A stretch of 64,000 bases of DNA, taken from NCBI RefSeq assembly GCF_900091605.1, contig NZ_FMCQ01000002.1, positions 620,001-684,000 of the forward strand, read 5' to 3'. The first letter of the stretch is position 1, and the number at the start of each line of letters is the position of its first letter. The position numbers were made by a program, and so were the translations under genes. Source of the DNA: Micromonospora tulbaghiae (lineage in GTDB: Bacteria; Actinomycetota; Actinomycetes; Mycobacteriales; Micromonosporaceae). Positions 52,428 through 59,857 of the stretch are shown here, one piece after another. The notes beneath the pieces are model-generated. The model saw nothing but the letters and a program-made list of their open reading frames with translations, had not been told where the DNA came from and made no database searches.

Positions 52428-52500
52428 CGCGATCTTGCACTCGCTGCCCCCGATGTGCCCGATTGGCACCTTTCTAGAGGGCCGCACCTGCAAGATCGCG
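52428..52500. repeat. 73-bp palindromic repeat, intergenic copy
   Basis: CGCGATCTTGCA (52428-52439) and TGCAAGATCGCG (52489-52500), perfect 12-bp arms around 49 bases; same length and arms as the copy inside the gene at 3561. It is the first of three different inverted repeats lined up after the bkd operon. Confidence 0.9.
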
Positions 52501-52534
52501 GCAGGTGGTGCGCTGGCGCGGGCGGGGACAGGCT

Positions 52535-52586
52535 GAGATCTTGGTACGAAAGTGCCCCTCTGAGGGCCGTTTGGTACCAAGATCTC
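52535..52586. repeat. 52-bp inverted repeat (GAGATCTTGGTAC family)
   Basis: GAGATCTTGGTACGAAA (52535-52551) pairs with TTTGGTACCAAGATCTC (52570-52586) at 16 of 17 positions, with an 18-base loop containing CCCTCTGAGGG, itself palindromic. No second copy was noticed in the window. Confidence 0.85.
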
Positions 52587-52620
52587 GGGGCGTCGGCCCC
52601 CTCACGCCCGCCCTCTCTGC

Positions 52621-52681
52621 GTCGATCATGAGGTTGACGGGGAGAAAGCGGACACATTGCGCGGCTAACTTCATGATCGAC
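52621..52681. repeat. GATCATGAA-family inverted repeat, copy 2
   Basis: GTCGATCATGAGGTTGAC at the left pairs with GCTAACTTCATGATCGAC at the right in 16 of 18 positions. Core 52624-52678 is 55 bp, the same length as copy 1 at 13384. Confidence 0.85.
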
Positions 52682-52740
52682 GGGCCGGGCCGGGCCGGGG
52701 CGGGCCGGGTCGGGGCGGGCCGGGGCGGCGGGGAACCGGG
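52682..52740 (+). repeat. G-tract run after GATCATGAA copy 2
   Basis: About ten GGG/GGGG tracts separated by C, CC or TC within 60 bases follow the inverted repeat directly, as after copy 1. The remaining gap to 52890 holds only the leader of the L,D-transpeptidase gene; no other gene is seen between 52362 and 52890. Confidence 0.6.
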
Positions 52741-52890
52741 CGGAGGGCGCGTGGGGCGCAAGCTGGGACGGGAATTACCTGTCCGGCACAATTCGCGCAG
52801 CTGTTTCCAAGCAATTCCGCCGAAGGCACCACGGCGCGATCCCGGGCCTACAGAATGTGGGCGAGAGGGTTCGGAAATGGGGGGCGAAAT

Positions 52891-54162
52891 ATGTTTGCGA
52901 GGCGCCGACTGACGCTTTTCGCGATGACCGTCGCAGCCGCGCCACTGGCGGTCGGCGCGTGTACCGCCGGCCCGAAGTCGGTGGCGAAGCGGGCCGAGAC
53001 CGCACCGCCGTCAGTCTCCGTGTCGCCGGCCGACCGTACCCGGGACGTGCCGATCAGCGCGGAGGTGGGGACGAAGGTCAGCAACGGCAAGGTGACAGCC
53101 GTCAAGCTGACCGACGACAAGGGCAACGCCGTGCCGGCCCAGCCGCGTGAGGACGGCTCCGGCTGGGTGCCGGACCGGCCACTCGCCAATTCCCGGACGT
53201 ACACCGCGGAGGTGACCGCGACCGGCGATTCGGGCAGGACCGCCACGCAGAAGACGACGTTCACGACGATGGCCAAATCCACCAAACCGGCCGTCACCAG
53301 CGAATTGTATTTCCGGCCGAATCAGACGTACGGGACGGCGATGCCGGTCGTGCTCGGATTCGACCCGCCGATTCCCGAGAAGGCCCGCGCGGACGTCCAG
53401 CGCCGGCTGTTCGTGAAGACCGACCCGCCGCAGCCGGGCACCTGGTCCTGGGTGGCCGACGGCAAACAGGCCGAGTACCGCGCGCCGGACCGGTGGAAGC
53501 CGGGCACGAAGATCAGCGTGCGCAGCGCGTTGCAGGGGCTGCCCATCGGCAAGGACGCGATCGGCGACTCCGACCGGGTTGCGAGCGCCAAGGTCGGCCG
53601 CCAGGTGACGCTCGACATCGACAACGGGACCAAGCAGATGACCGTCTACCAGGACGGCAAGGTGCTCAAGAGGATCCCGGTGAGTCTGGGCAAGTCGAGC
53701 ACGCCGACGTCCAGCGGCAACATGGTGATCATGGAGAAGCACGAGCACACCACGTTCGACACCCGTGGTGAGCCCAACGGCGGCTACGTGGTCGACGTGG
53801 ACGACGCCCAGCGGCTGACCTGGGGCGGCGAGTTCATCCACTCGGCGCCGTGGTCGGAGGGGGACCAGGGGAGCACGAACGTCTCGCACGGCTGCACCAA
53901 CGTCTCGGCCACCGCCGCGGACTGGCTGATGGGCTTCACGCAGGTCGGTGACCTGGTGACGGTCAAGGGCACCGAGGTGAAGCTCGACCAGGGCAACGGC
54001 TTCACCGCCTGGAACGTCGGCTGGGACGAGTTCGCCAAGGGCAGCGCGTTGCCCGTACCGGCGGGGCTGAAGCCCACGCAGAGCGCCACGCCGCACCCGG
54101 GCGCGGTGGCCGGCGGGTCGTCACCGGCCCCGGCCCCCTCGCGGAGCAACAGCGGCGGCTGA
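52891..54162 (+). CDS. L,D-transpeptidase lipoprotein
   Basis: A 423-residue envelope enzyme. The lipobox is LAVGAC with lipidated C24 after a short hydrophobic signal; two Ig-like domains follow (about 50-140 and 145-245, the Ldt-type PxxxxxDVP and TYGTAMPV starts), then a YkuD catalytic domain with HSAPWSEGDQGSTNVSHGC and nucleophile C335. It should form 3-3 crosslinks in peptidoglycan, like LdtMt2. A C-terminal Pro/Ser tail ends the protein. ATG 52891 is preferred to 52855 because it starts the signal peptide and has GGGGGGCGAAAT upstream. Confidence 0.93.
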   Translation: MFARRRLTLFAMTVAAAPLAVGACTAGPKSVAKRAETAPPSVSVSPADRTRDVPISAEVGTKVSNGKVTAVKLTDDKGNAVPAQPREDGSGWVPDRPLANSRTYTAEVTATGDSGRTATQKTTFTTMAKSTKPAVTSELYFRPNQTYGTAMPVVLGFDPPIPEKARADVQRRLFVKTDPPQPGTWSWVADGKQAEYRAPDRWKPGTKISVRSALQGLPIGKDAIGDSDRVASAKVGRQVTLDIDNGTKQMTVYQDGKVLKRIPVSLGKSSTPTSSGNMVIMEKHEHTTFDTRGEPNGGYVVDVDDAQRLTWGGEFIHSAPWSEGDQGSTNVSHGCTNVSATAADWLMGFTQVGDLVTVKGTEVKLDQGNGFTAWNVGWDEFAKGSALPVPAGLKPTQSATPHPGAVAGGSSPAPAPSRSNSGG

Positions 54163-54181
54163 ACCTGGGGAGGAACGGCTA

Positions 54182-54215
54182 CGGGGCCGGCCCGCGTCCG
54201 CGCGGGCCGGCCCCG
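54182..54215. terminator. Bidirectional terminator hairpin
   Basis: CGGGGCCGGCCCGCG and CGCGGGCCGGCCCCG form a perfect 15-bp stem with a TCCG loop between convergent genes. Confidence 0.85.
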
Positions 54216-54223
54216 CGTCGTGC

Positions 54224-55243
54224 TCAGTCCAGGTCGACGCGGGCCACCCCGGTCGCGGTCAGGCTGCCCAGCCAGAGGGTGCGGCCGTGTTGCCGCACGC
54301 CGGTGACCATCGGGTACGCCCCGCTCGGGCCGTGCAGCGTGCGCAGCACCCGGCCGGTGCCGTCGACCAGCGCGACCAGCCCGTAGCGGCGCGGCTGCGG
54401 CTGCACCGCGCCGGGTAGCAGGGCCACGATCTGCCGCACCCGGGGATGCGGCAGCAGCCGTTCCATGGCGCGGAGCCGAGGGCTGGGCAACGCGACCCAG
54501 TAGGTGCCGTCGCCGACCGCGGAGACGTTGTCCGGGTACGCGGGCAGGTCGGTCAGCACCGTGGCCCGCCCGCTCGGCAGGTCCACCCGGAGCAGCCGGT
54601 GGGTGGCGGTCTCGGCGAGCATCAGCGCCGACTCGTCCGGGGTCAGCGCGAGCCCGTTGGGGAAGTAGAGCCCGTCCGCGACCACGTCGGTGCGCCCGCT
54701 GCGCCTGTCGTACGCGAGGACCCGCCCGTTGGGCCGGTGCTCCAGCAGGTCACGCTTCCAGTGCGAGAGCGGGAACCGGTCGGACGAGTCGGTGAAGTAG
54801 ACGGTGCCGTCGCGCGCCACCGCCGCGTTGTCGGCCAGATGCACCGGCGGCGCGGTGCCGGTCAGCTCGTGCACACGGCCGGCCGGGTCGACCCGCAGCA
54901 GCCCTCGGTACGCGTCGCAGACCAGCAACCCGCCGTCGACCGGATCGCGCTCGATGCCCAGCGGCCGTCCGCCGGTCTCGGCCAGCAGCGTCGGCGGTGT
55001 GCCGGGCGGGGAGTCGGACGGCCACCACCAGAGCCGGCCGTCCTCGTCGCCGCTGACCACCCGGCCGTCGCCGTCGACCACCACGTCCTCCGGGCCGTGC
55101 CCGCCGGGTGGCAGCGGCAGCAGGTCGGCCCGGTCGAGCCGGGTGTCCGCGGGCGCCCAGGGGCCGGTGAGCGGCGGCGGCACTGTCGCCGGCTCGCGGA
55201 CCGGCCGGATCAGCAGGGGCGCACGCGGGCGGGGTACGACCAT
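54224..55243 (-). CDS. Strictosidine synthase-like / SMP-30-type beta-propeller protein
   Basis: A 339-residue predicted six-bladed propeller: repeated blades include GPEDVVVDGDGRVVSGDEDGRL, RPLGIERD, LADNAAVARDGTVYFTDSSDRF, the DGLYFPNGLALTPDESALMLAE block and DNVSAVGDGTYWVAL. These are the conserved blades of the strictosidine-synthase-like/gluconolactonase group; such bacterial proteins usually hydrolyse lactones or phosphotriesters with a bound calcium. No signal peptide. Start ATG 55243 follows little recognisable ribosome-binding sequence. Confidence 0.82.
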   Translation of the reverse strand: MVVPRPRAPLLIRPVREPATVPPPLTGPWAPADTRLDRADLLPLPPGGHGPEDVVVDGDGRVVSGDEDGRLWWWPSDSPPGTPPTLLAETGGRPLGIERDPVDGGLLVCDAYRGLLRVDPAGRVHELTGTAPPVHLADNAAVARDGTVYFTDSSDRFPLSHWKRDLLEHRPNGRVLAYDRRSGRTDVVADGLYFPNGLALTPDESALMLAETATHRLLRVDLPSGRATVLTDLPAYPDNVSAVGDGTYWVALPSPRLRAMERLLPHPRVRQIVALLPGAVQPQPRRYGLVALVDGTGRVLRTLHGPSGAYPMVTGVRQHGRTLWLGSLTATGVARVDLD

Positions 55244-55399
55244 CGGCTCATTGTGGCCCGGACGCGTCGCGCTGGGCAGTCCCCGACGGCGTTTCGCCGC
55301 TTCCCGCGCGGCCTGGCGTGGCGGCTGCGGGATGACCCTGAGACGGCTCGGGGTCGGTTCCCGGACACTACCCGGAACACCCGCCGCGAGGTCCGGAAA

Positions 55400-55421
55400 T
55401 GTCGGTGGGGCCGGGTAGGTT
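55400..55421 (+). promoter_or_regulatory. PafBC-type promoter of the STAS gene
   Basis: TGTCGGTG (55400-55407), an 8-base spacer and TAGGTT (55416-55421) match TGTCRGTG-N8-TAnnnT. The expected start of transcription falls on or next to ATG 55429, implying a leaderless mRNA. The first 15 bases are identical to the element at 36272. Confidence 0.75.
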
Positions 55422-55428
55422 TGGCCGC

Positions 55429-55806
55429 ATGGTACACAGCGTTGAGCGCTTCCACGTGGCGATGGACGTGCACGATCACGTGGTCGAGCTGCGCCCGGTC
55501 GGCGAGATCGACATCGCCTCCGTGACGGCTTTCCGGGCAGCGCTCTGGGCGGCGCCGGCCCGGCCGGTGCTGCGGGTCGACCTGTCCGGTGTGCGGTTGC
55601 TCTCCGCCGCCGGTGTCCGCGCGCTGGTCGCCACCCACCTGCGGGTCCGGGCCCGCGGCGGCGAGCTGGTGCTCACCGACCCCGACCCGGTGGTGGCCCG
55701 GGTGCTGCGGGTGACCGGCCTGCACCGGGTGCTCCCGGTGCGCTGCTCCGACCGCTCGCAGGACCTGTCCGGCCGCTCCCACGAGCTGGTGGCCTGCGCG
55801 GCCTGA
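55429..55806 (+). CDS. STAS domain protein (anti-sigma-factor antagonist-like)
   Basis: A 125-residue single STAS domain: VVELRPVGEIDIASV, LRVDLSGVRLLSAAGVRALV and LVLTDPDPVVARVLRVTGLHRVLPV. In SpoIIAA-type antagonists the phosphorylated Ser lies in the DxSG...DSxG loop; here the loop reads LLSAAGV, so a serine is available. It likely takes part in a partner-switching stress cascade. ATG 55429 is chosen because the -10 element lies seven bases upstream and no ribosome-binding site is present; an earlier in-frame ATG at 55399 would lie inside the promoter. Confidence 0.85.
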   Translation: MVHSVERFHVAMDVHDHVVELRPVGEIDIASVTAFRAALWAAPARPVLRVDLSGVRLLSAAGVRALVATHLRVRARGGELVLTDPDPVVARVLRVTGLHRVLPVRCSDRSQDLSGRSHELVACAA

Positions 55807-55810
55807 GCAG

Positions 55811-55846
55811 ACGTCGGCCGCCGGCGCGAGCGCCGACGGCCGACGT
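55811..55846. terminator. Bidirectional terminator hairpin
   Basis: ACGTCGGCCG and CGGCCGACGT with inner CGGCGC/GCGCCG and one mismatch make a long stem between the convergent STAS and FKBP genes. Confidence 0.75.
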
Positions 55847-55860
55847 GGACGGCGCTGCGC

Positions 55861-56229
55861 TCAGCGCACGCCGAGCAGGTCCACCACGAAGACGAGCGTC
55901 TCGTTCGGCTTGATGACGCCAGCCGCGCCCCGGGCGCCGTAGCCCAGGTGCGGCGGGATGGTGAGCCGGCGCCGGCCGCCCACCTTCATGCCCACGACGC
56001 CCTGGTCCCAGCCGGCGATGACCTGGCCGCCGCCGAGCGGGAACTCGAACGTCTCACCCCGGTTCCACGAGGCGTCGAACTCGCGGCCGTTCGAGTGGGC
56101 CACGCCCACGTAGTGCACGCTCACCACTTGGCCCTGGCGGGCCTCCGGGCCGTCGCCGACGGTGATGTCCTCGACGACGAGATCGGCGGGCGGCGCGCCC
56201 TCGATCGGGCCGACCTCGGGCTTGTCCAT
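55861..56229 (-). CDS. FKBP-type peptidyl-prolyl cis-trans isomerase
   Basis: A 122-residue single-domain FKBP: VSVHYVGVAHSNGREFDASW, FEFPLGGGQVIAGWDQGVVGMKVGG, RRLTIPPHLGYGARGAAGVI and the final FVVDLLGV. All main proline-isomerase pocket residues (Tyr, Asp, Phe, Trp, Tyr) are present. No signal peptide, so cytoplasmic. It catalyses proline isomerisation in protein folding. ATG 56229 follows GGAGACC. Confidence 0.95.
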   Translation of the reverse strand: MDKPEVGPIEGAPPADLVVEDITVGDGPEARQGQVVSVHYVGVAHSNGREFDASWNRGETFEFPLGGGQVIAGWDQGVVGMKVGGRRRLTIPPHLGYGARGAAGVIKPNETLVFVVDLLGVR

Positions 56230-56336
56230 GAGCGGTCTCCTCGGATGCTGACGGTGTGGTCACAGTCGATCCTGCCGGATCGCGACCGGCCGATACGCGC
56301 CGGTCCCCGCACACCGGCGTGGCGGGGACACGAAAG

Positions 56337-56370
56337 GGGGCGGGCATCGCCTGTCGGCGACGCCCGCCCC
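56337..56370 (-). terminator. Terminator hairpin of the DoxX gene
   Basis: GGGGCGGGCATCGCC and GGCGACGCCCGCCCC form a 15-bp stem with one mismatch and a TGTC loop, just past the DoxX stop on the minus strand. Confidence 0.75.
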
Positions 56371-56382
56371 GGGGCGAGCTGG

Positions 56383-56955
56383 TCACTTCAGCCAGGGGAG
56401 ACGCTGGACCAGGGGGAGCCTCGCCCAGACCCGGCCGAGGCCGAGGGTGTTGCCGGCGCCCACCAGGGCCAGGCCGGCCAGCAGGCCCGCGTAGATGAGG
56501 TGGTCGTCCATGAAGGGGTTGTTCGCCGGGGGCAGCACGGCCGTCCACATCAGGACCAGGAGCAGCCCGCCCGCGACGGCGGCGATCCGGATGCCGATGC
56601 CGAGCATCACGGCGACACCGATGCCGAGGAGGCCGAGCATGAACAGCCAGTCCGCCCAGGCCGCGCCGGCCAGGTTCTGGTAGAAGCCGGCGAAGGGGCC
56701 CTCCACCGCGTTGCCCAGGAAGCCCTTGGTGGGGCTGCCGCCGTTGATCCAGGCGTTCTTCGCCGGGGTCTCGTGGCCGAGGCCGAACATCTTGTCGAGG
56801 AAGGCCCAGAGGAACACCCAGCCCAGGGCGAGCCGCAGTCCGGCCCAGACGTACCGGGTGGCCTTCTGGCGGGTGGTCTCGGTGTGCGCCGCCGGAGCGA
56901 TGGTGGCGGCGGGGGTCCGCTTCACGGCGGGGGTCCGCTCGATTGTCGCGGTCAT
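56383..56955 (-). CDS. DoxX family membrane protein
   Basis: A 190-residue integral membrane protein with four predicted helices (TRYVWAGLRLALGWVFLWAFL; LFMLGLLGIGVAVMLGIGIRI; VAGGLLLVLMWTAVL; LIYAGLLAGLALVG). The soluble N-terminal 30 residues are Thr/Pro/Ala-rich. DoxX/thiosulfate:quinone-oxidoreductase-like subunits act at the quinone pool or in oxidative-stress responses. Start MTATIERTP at 56955 with GTGGAG upstream. The DosR-like box at 57061 lies in the shared upstream region. Confidence 0.85.
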   Translation of the reverse strand: MTATIERTPAVKRTPAATIAPAAHTETTRQKATRYVWAGLRLALGWVFLWAFLDKMFGLGHETPAKNAWINGGSPTKGFLGNAVEGPFAGFYQNLAGAAWADWLFMLGLLGIGVAVMLGIGIRIAAVAGGLLLVLMWTAVLPPANNPFMDDHLIYAGLLAGLALVGAGNTLGLGRVWARLPLVQRLPWLK

Positions 56956-57060
56956 GGTCTCCACGTCCCTTCCTGTGCCTCGCACCGCGCTTCCCGGTGG
57001 CACATTCATTTCACCGCCGCGCGGCGCCCGGGAGCAGGGCCGAGAGGTGCCCTCGTGACC

Positions 57061-57074
57061 GGGTCATTGGTCCC
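57061..57074. promoter_or_regulatory. DosR/DevR-like box
   Basis: GGGTCATTGGTCCC matches 11 of 14 positions of the hypoxia-response consensus GGGACTWWAGTCCC, between the divergent DoxX and CBS-BON genes, both of the kind found in such regulons. Confidence 0.45.
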
Positions 57075-57182
57075 GTCCGTACCAGGTCCGGTCGGCCCGT
57101 GGCAGCCGGTCCGCCGGCCCTGACCAGGGCACCCGCCGGCCGCCTACCGTCGCAGGTGGAGGCCCGGCACGAGGAGGTCGTG

Positions 57183-57881
57183 ATGAGGACGTGGCAGGTG
57201 GCCGACGTGATGACCAGGGACGTCGCGACGGTGACGGAGGAGACGCCGTACCGCGAGGTCGTCGACGTGCTGGTCCGGCAGCGGATCAGCGGCGTGCCGG
57301 TGGTGGACTCGTTCCGCCGGGTGCTCGGGGTGATCTCCGAGGCGGACCTTCTGCACAAGGTGGAGCGGTCCGGCCACCCGGACGAACGGCGGGTCTTCGA
57401 GGGGCGGCGCCGCCGTACCGCGCGGGAGAAGGCGGGCGCGCTCGTCGCCCGGGACCTGATGACCGCCCCCGCGGTCACCACGCACGAACGGGCGTCGCTC
57501 GCGGCGACCGCCCGGCTGATGGACCACGAGGCGGTCAAGCGGCTCCCGGTGCTGGACGACCTGGGCCGGCTGGCCGGCATCGTCACCCGCGGTGACCTGC
57601 TACGTGTGCACCTGCGTACCGACGCGGAGATCCGCGAGGAGGTCGTGCACGAGGTGCTGTACCGGGTGCTGTCGGTGCGCGACGGCCTGGTCACGGTTCA
57701 GGTCCGCGGCGGCGAGGTCACCATGGACGGGCGGCTGGACCGGCGCAGCGCCGTCGAACTCGCCGGCCGTCTCGCCGCCCAGGTCGCGGGCGTGGTCGCG
57801 GTGCACAACACGATCGGGTACGACGTGGACGACACCACGCTGATGGAGCTGGACCCGGTGCACGCCACCCCGGTCGCCTGA
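57183..57881 (+). CDS. CBS-pair and BON domain protein
   Basis: A 232-residue protein with two CBS motifs (about 5-60: VADVMTRDVATVTEETPY, RISGVPVVDSFRRVLGVISEADL; and 95-150: VARDLMTAPAVTTHERASL, VKRLPVLDDLGRLAGIVTRGDLL) and a C-terminal BON domain (about 160-220). CBS pairs sense adenosine nucleotides; BON domains bind phospholipids. The layout is that of hypoxia- and stress-associated actinobacterial CBS proteins. ATG 57183 follows GAGGAGG. Confidence 0.9.
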   Translation: MRTWQVADVMTRDVATVTEETPYREVVDVLVRQRISGVPVVDSFRRVLGVISEADLLHKVERSGHPDERRVFEGRRRRTAREKAGALVARDLMTAPAVTTHERASLAATARLMDHEAVKRLPVLDDLGRLAGIVTRGDLLRVHLRTDAEIREEVVHEVLYRVLSVRDGLVTVQVRGGEVTMDGRLDRRSAVELAGRLAAQVAGVVAVHNTIGYDVDDTTLMELDPVHATPVA

Positions 57882-57904
57882 GCGCCGCCACCCGGGCCCC
57901 CCGG

Positions 57905-58627
57905 TCAGGCAGGGCCCGGCACGGCGAGCTGGGCGGCGAGCAGCGCCGGTGCCTCGGCCAGCGACGGGCCGTACCAGGTGAGGTGCCGGCCGGACACCAG
58001 CGCCGCCGGCACGCCGGGGAACGCCTCCGGCCCGTCGTCGGCGGTGAACCGGTACGGCTCGTCGGGCAGCACCACCAGGTCCGGCGTCCGGGCGCGCAGC
58101 GCGTCCAGGCTCGGCCGGGGATAGCGTTCCGCGTCGTCGGCCCAGCCGTTGCGGACACCGAGCCGGGCCAGCACGTCCCCGGCGAACGTGTCCCGCCCCA
58201 GCACCACCCACGGCCGCCGCCACACCGGCACCACGGCGGTGCGGACCCGTCCCGGCGCGGGTAGCGCGGCCCACGCGCGGCGGGCCGAGCGCAGCCACGG
58301 CGGCTCGGCCGGCGCACCGAGCGCGACCACCAGCTCACCGAGCTGGTCGAGCGCCTCCGGCACGGTACGCGGGAAGGTGACCCGGACCGGCACCCCGGCC
58401 GAGCGCAGCGCCTCGGCGTCGGCCAGCCGGTTCTCCTCCTCGTTGAGCAGCACCAGATCCGGCTCCAGCGCGAGCACCCGGTCCAGGTCCGGGTACTTCG
58501 TACCGCCGACCCGGGCGACGTCCAGCCCTTCCGGATGGGTGCACCAGTCGGTCGCCCCGACCAGCACCTCCGGGCGGGTGGCCGCGACCGCCTCGGTCAG
58601 CGACGGCACCAGCGACACCACCCGCAC
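57905..58627 (-). CDS. Helical-backbone metal receptor / cobalamin-binding-like protein
   Basis: A 240-residue protein of the BtuF/periplasmic-binding family without any signal peptide: RVVSLVPSLTEAV at the start, VGATDWCTHPEGL, VGGTKYPDLDRVLALEPDLVLLNEEEN, and WVVLGRDTFAGDVLARLGVRNGW. The Cys-His in the DWCTHP loop is typical of cytoplasmic relatives of BtuF thought to bind metal complexes or cobalamin. GTG 58627 follows GGGGAGGAG. The DICT gene upstream is 32 bases away. Confidence 0.8.
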   Translation of the reverse strand: MRVVSLVPSLTEAVAATRPEVLVGATDWCTHPEGLDVARVGGTKYPDLDRVLALEPDLVLLNEEENRLADAEALRSAGVPVRVTFPRTVPEALDQLGELVVALGAPAEPPWLRSARRAWAALPAPGRVRTAVVPVWRRPWVVLGRDTFAGDVLARLGVRNGWADDAERYPRPSLDALRARTPDLVVLPDEPYRFTADDGPEAFPGVPAALVSGRHLTWYGPSLAEAPALLAAQLAVPGPA

Positions 58628-58659
58628 CGCGTCTCCTCCCCTCGAGCCGGACCGGCCGG

Positions 58660-59751
58660 TCAGTGGGCCGGCGCGGCCACGGCGTCGGCGGTCTCCGTCG
58701 GCAGGCCCGCCACCGGCACGCCCTTGCGTGCCGCCCAGTCGACCGCCGCGCGCAGGTCCGCCGTGGGCAGCGGCCGCCGGGTGGTCACCCCGACCGCCGC
58801 GTGCACGGTGTACGCCATGAACGGGTACGAGCGGGCCAGCGCGCCGATCGCGTCGTGCAGCCGGCGTACCACCTCCAGCGCTGCCGGCTCGTCGAGCCCC
58901 GGCAGGAGGAGCTGGAACTCGTTCTCGGTGACGCGCAGCGCGCGGTCGACCGGCCGCAGCACGGCGGTGATCGCGGTGAGCACGGCGTGCCCCTCCCGGG
59001 CGACACCGCGGCGGCCGAAGCGTTCCGGCGAGCCGGGCGGCGCGTCCACCCGCAGGCCGACCAGCGCCACCGGCAGCGTGCCGGAGGCGGTCACCCCGTC
59101 CGCGCCGGACCACCGGGCCAGGCCGGGTTCGTCCAGCATCGTCTCGGCCGGCTCGACCGGCTGGTTGTTCCGGTCGCCGCGGCGGGCCAGCAGCCGCAGT
59201 GCCGCCTCGGCGCGCGGTTCGCCCGGCCCGGCCGGGATGTCCCGCACCCGGGCGATCGCCTCGTCCAGCGCGTTACGTGCCGCGGCGGGCAGCCGCTCGG
59301 CGAGCTGTTCGCGCAGCCGGATCGCCTCGTGCAGCGCCTCGTCGCGGCGGAAGCCCCAGCGCCCCTCGAACAGGCGGCCGGACTCCAGCGTCGGCGTGGG
59401 CGCCACCTCGGCCCGGTCGTGTGCGACGACTGTGGCGCCGAAACGCGGGCTCAGCGCCACCACCGTCCACTCCCGGGCGAGCGCCTCCGCCTCGTCCAGC
59501 GCCACGCCGTAGGCGCCCTCGGGCAGGTCTGGCGGCGGTCCGCCGACCATCGCCACCACCGTCACGGCGGCGCGGCCGGCGATGCGCCGGTAGACCTCGC
59601 GCTCCCGGGCGAAGTACGGCAGCCGCTGGAACAGAGCGAGCACGACGAGCGGGCCGTCCTCGGCTTCGGCGAGCGCGGCGCGTTCGATGGCGTGGGAGAC
59701 GGCGACGAGGCTGCGTTTGGTGAACTGTTCCGGGGTCCGTCCGCTGGGCAC
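58660..59751 (-). CDS. DICT sensory domain protein with degenerate GGDEF-like module
   Basis: A 363-residue protein. Residues about 1-135 fit a DICT domain (KRSLVAVSHAIERAAL, LVVLALFQRLPYFARERE, VTVVAMVGG), an input module often tied to GGDEF, EAL or MerR outputs. Residues about 220-345 look like a nucleotide-cyclase fold with a degenerate signature: VTENEFQLLLPG where GGDEFxxLLP is expected, and the flanking VALVGLRVD and FMAYTVHAAVGV strands. It probably senses rather than makes c-di-GMP. GTG 59751 has only a weak ribosome-binding site. Confidence 0.75.
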   Translation of the reverse strand: MPSGRTPEQFTKRSLVAVSHAIERAALAEAEDGPLVVLALFQRLPYFAREREVYRRIAGRAAVTVVAMVGGPPPDLPEGAYGVALDEAEALAREWTVVALSPRFGATVVAHDRAEVAPTPTLESGRLFEGRWGFRRDEALHEAIRLREQLAERLPAAARNALDEAIARVRDIPAGPGEPRAEAALRLLARRGDRNNQPVEPAETMLDEPGLARWSGADGVTASGTLPVALVGLRVDAPPGSPERFGRRGVAREGHAVLTAITAVLRPVDRALRVTENEFQLLLPGLDEPAALEVVRRLHDAIGALARSYPFMAYTVHAAVGVTTRRPLPTADLRAAVDWAARKGVPVAGLPTETADAVAAPAH

Positions 59752-59857
59752 GGGCAGAGCCTAGAGGGACGGGCGCGGTAGCGCACCGGTCGGCCGGACC
59801 GGTCGCGCCGCAGCGCCTACACTCGGACGTCGGCCGGGCGAGGGGGATCGGGGCGAG

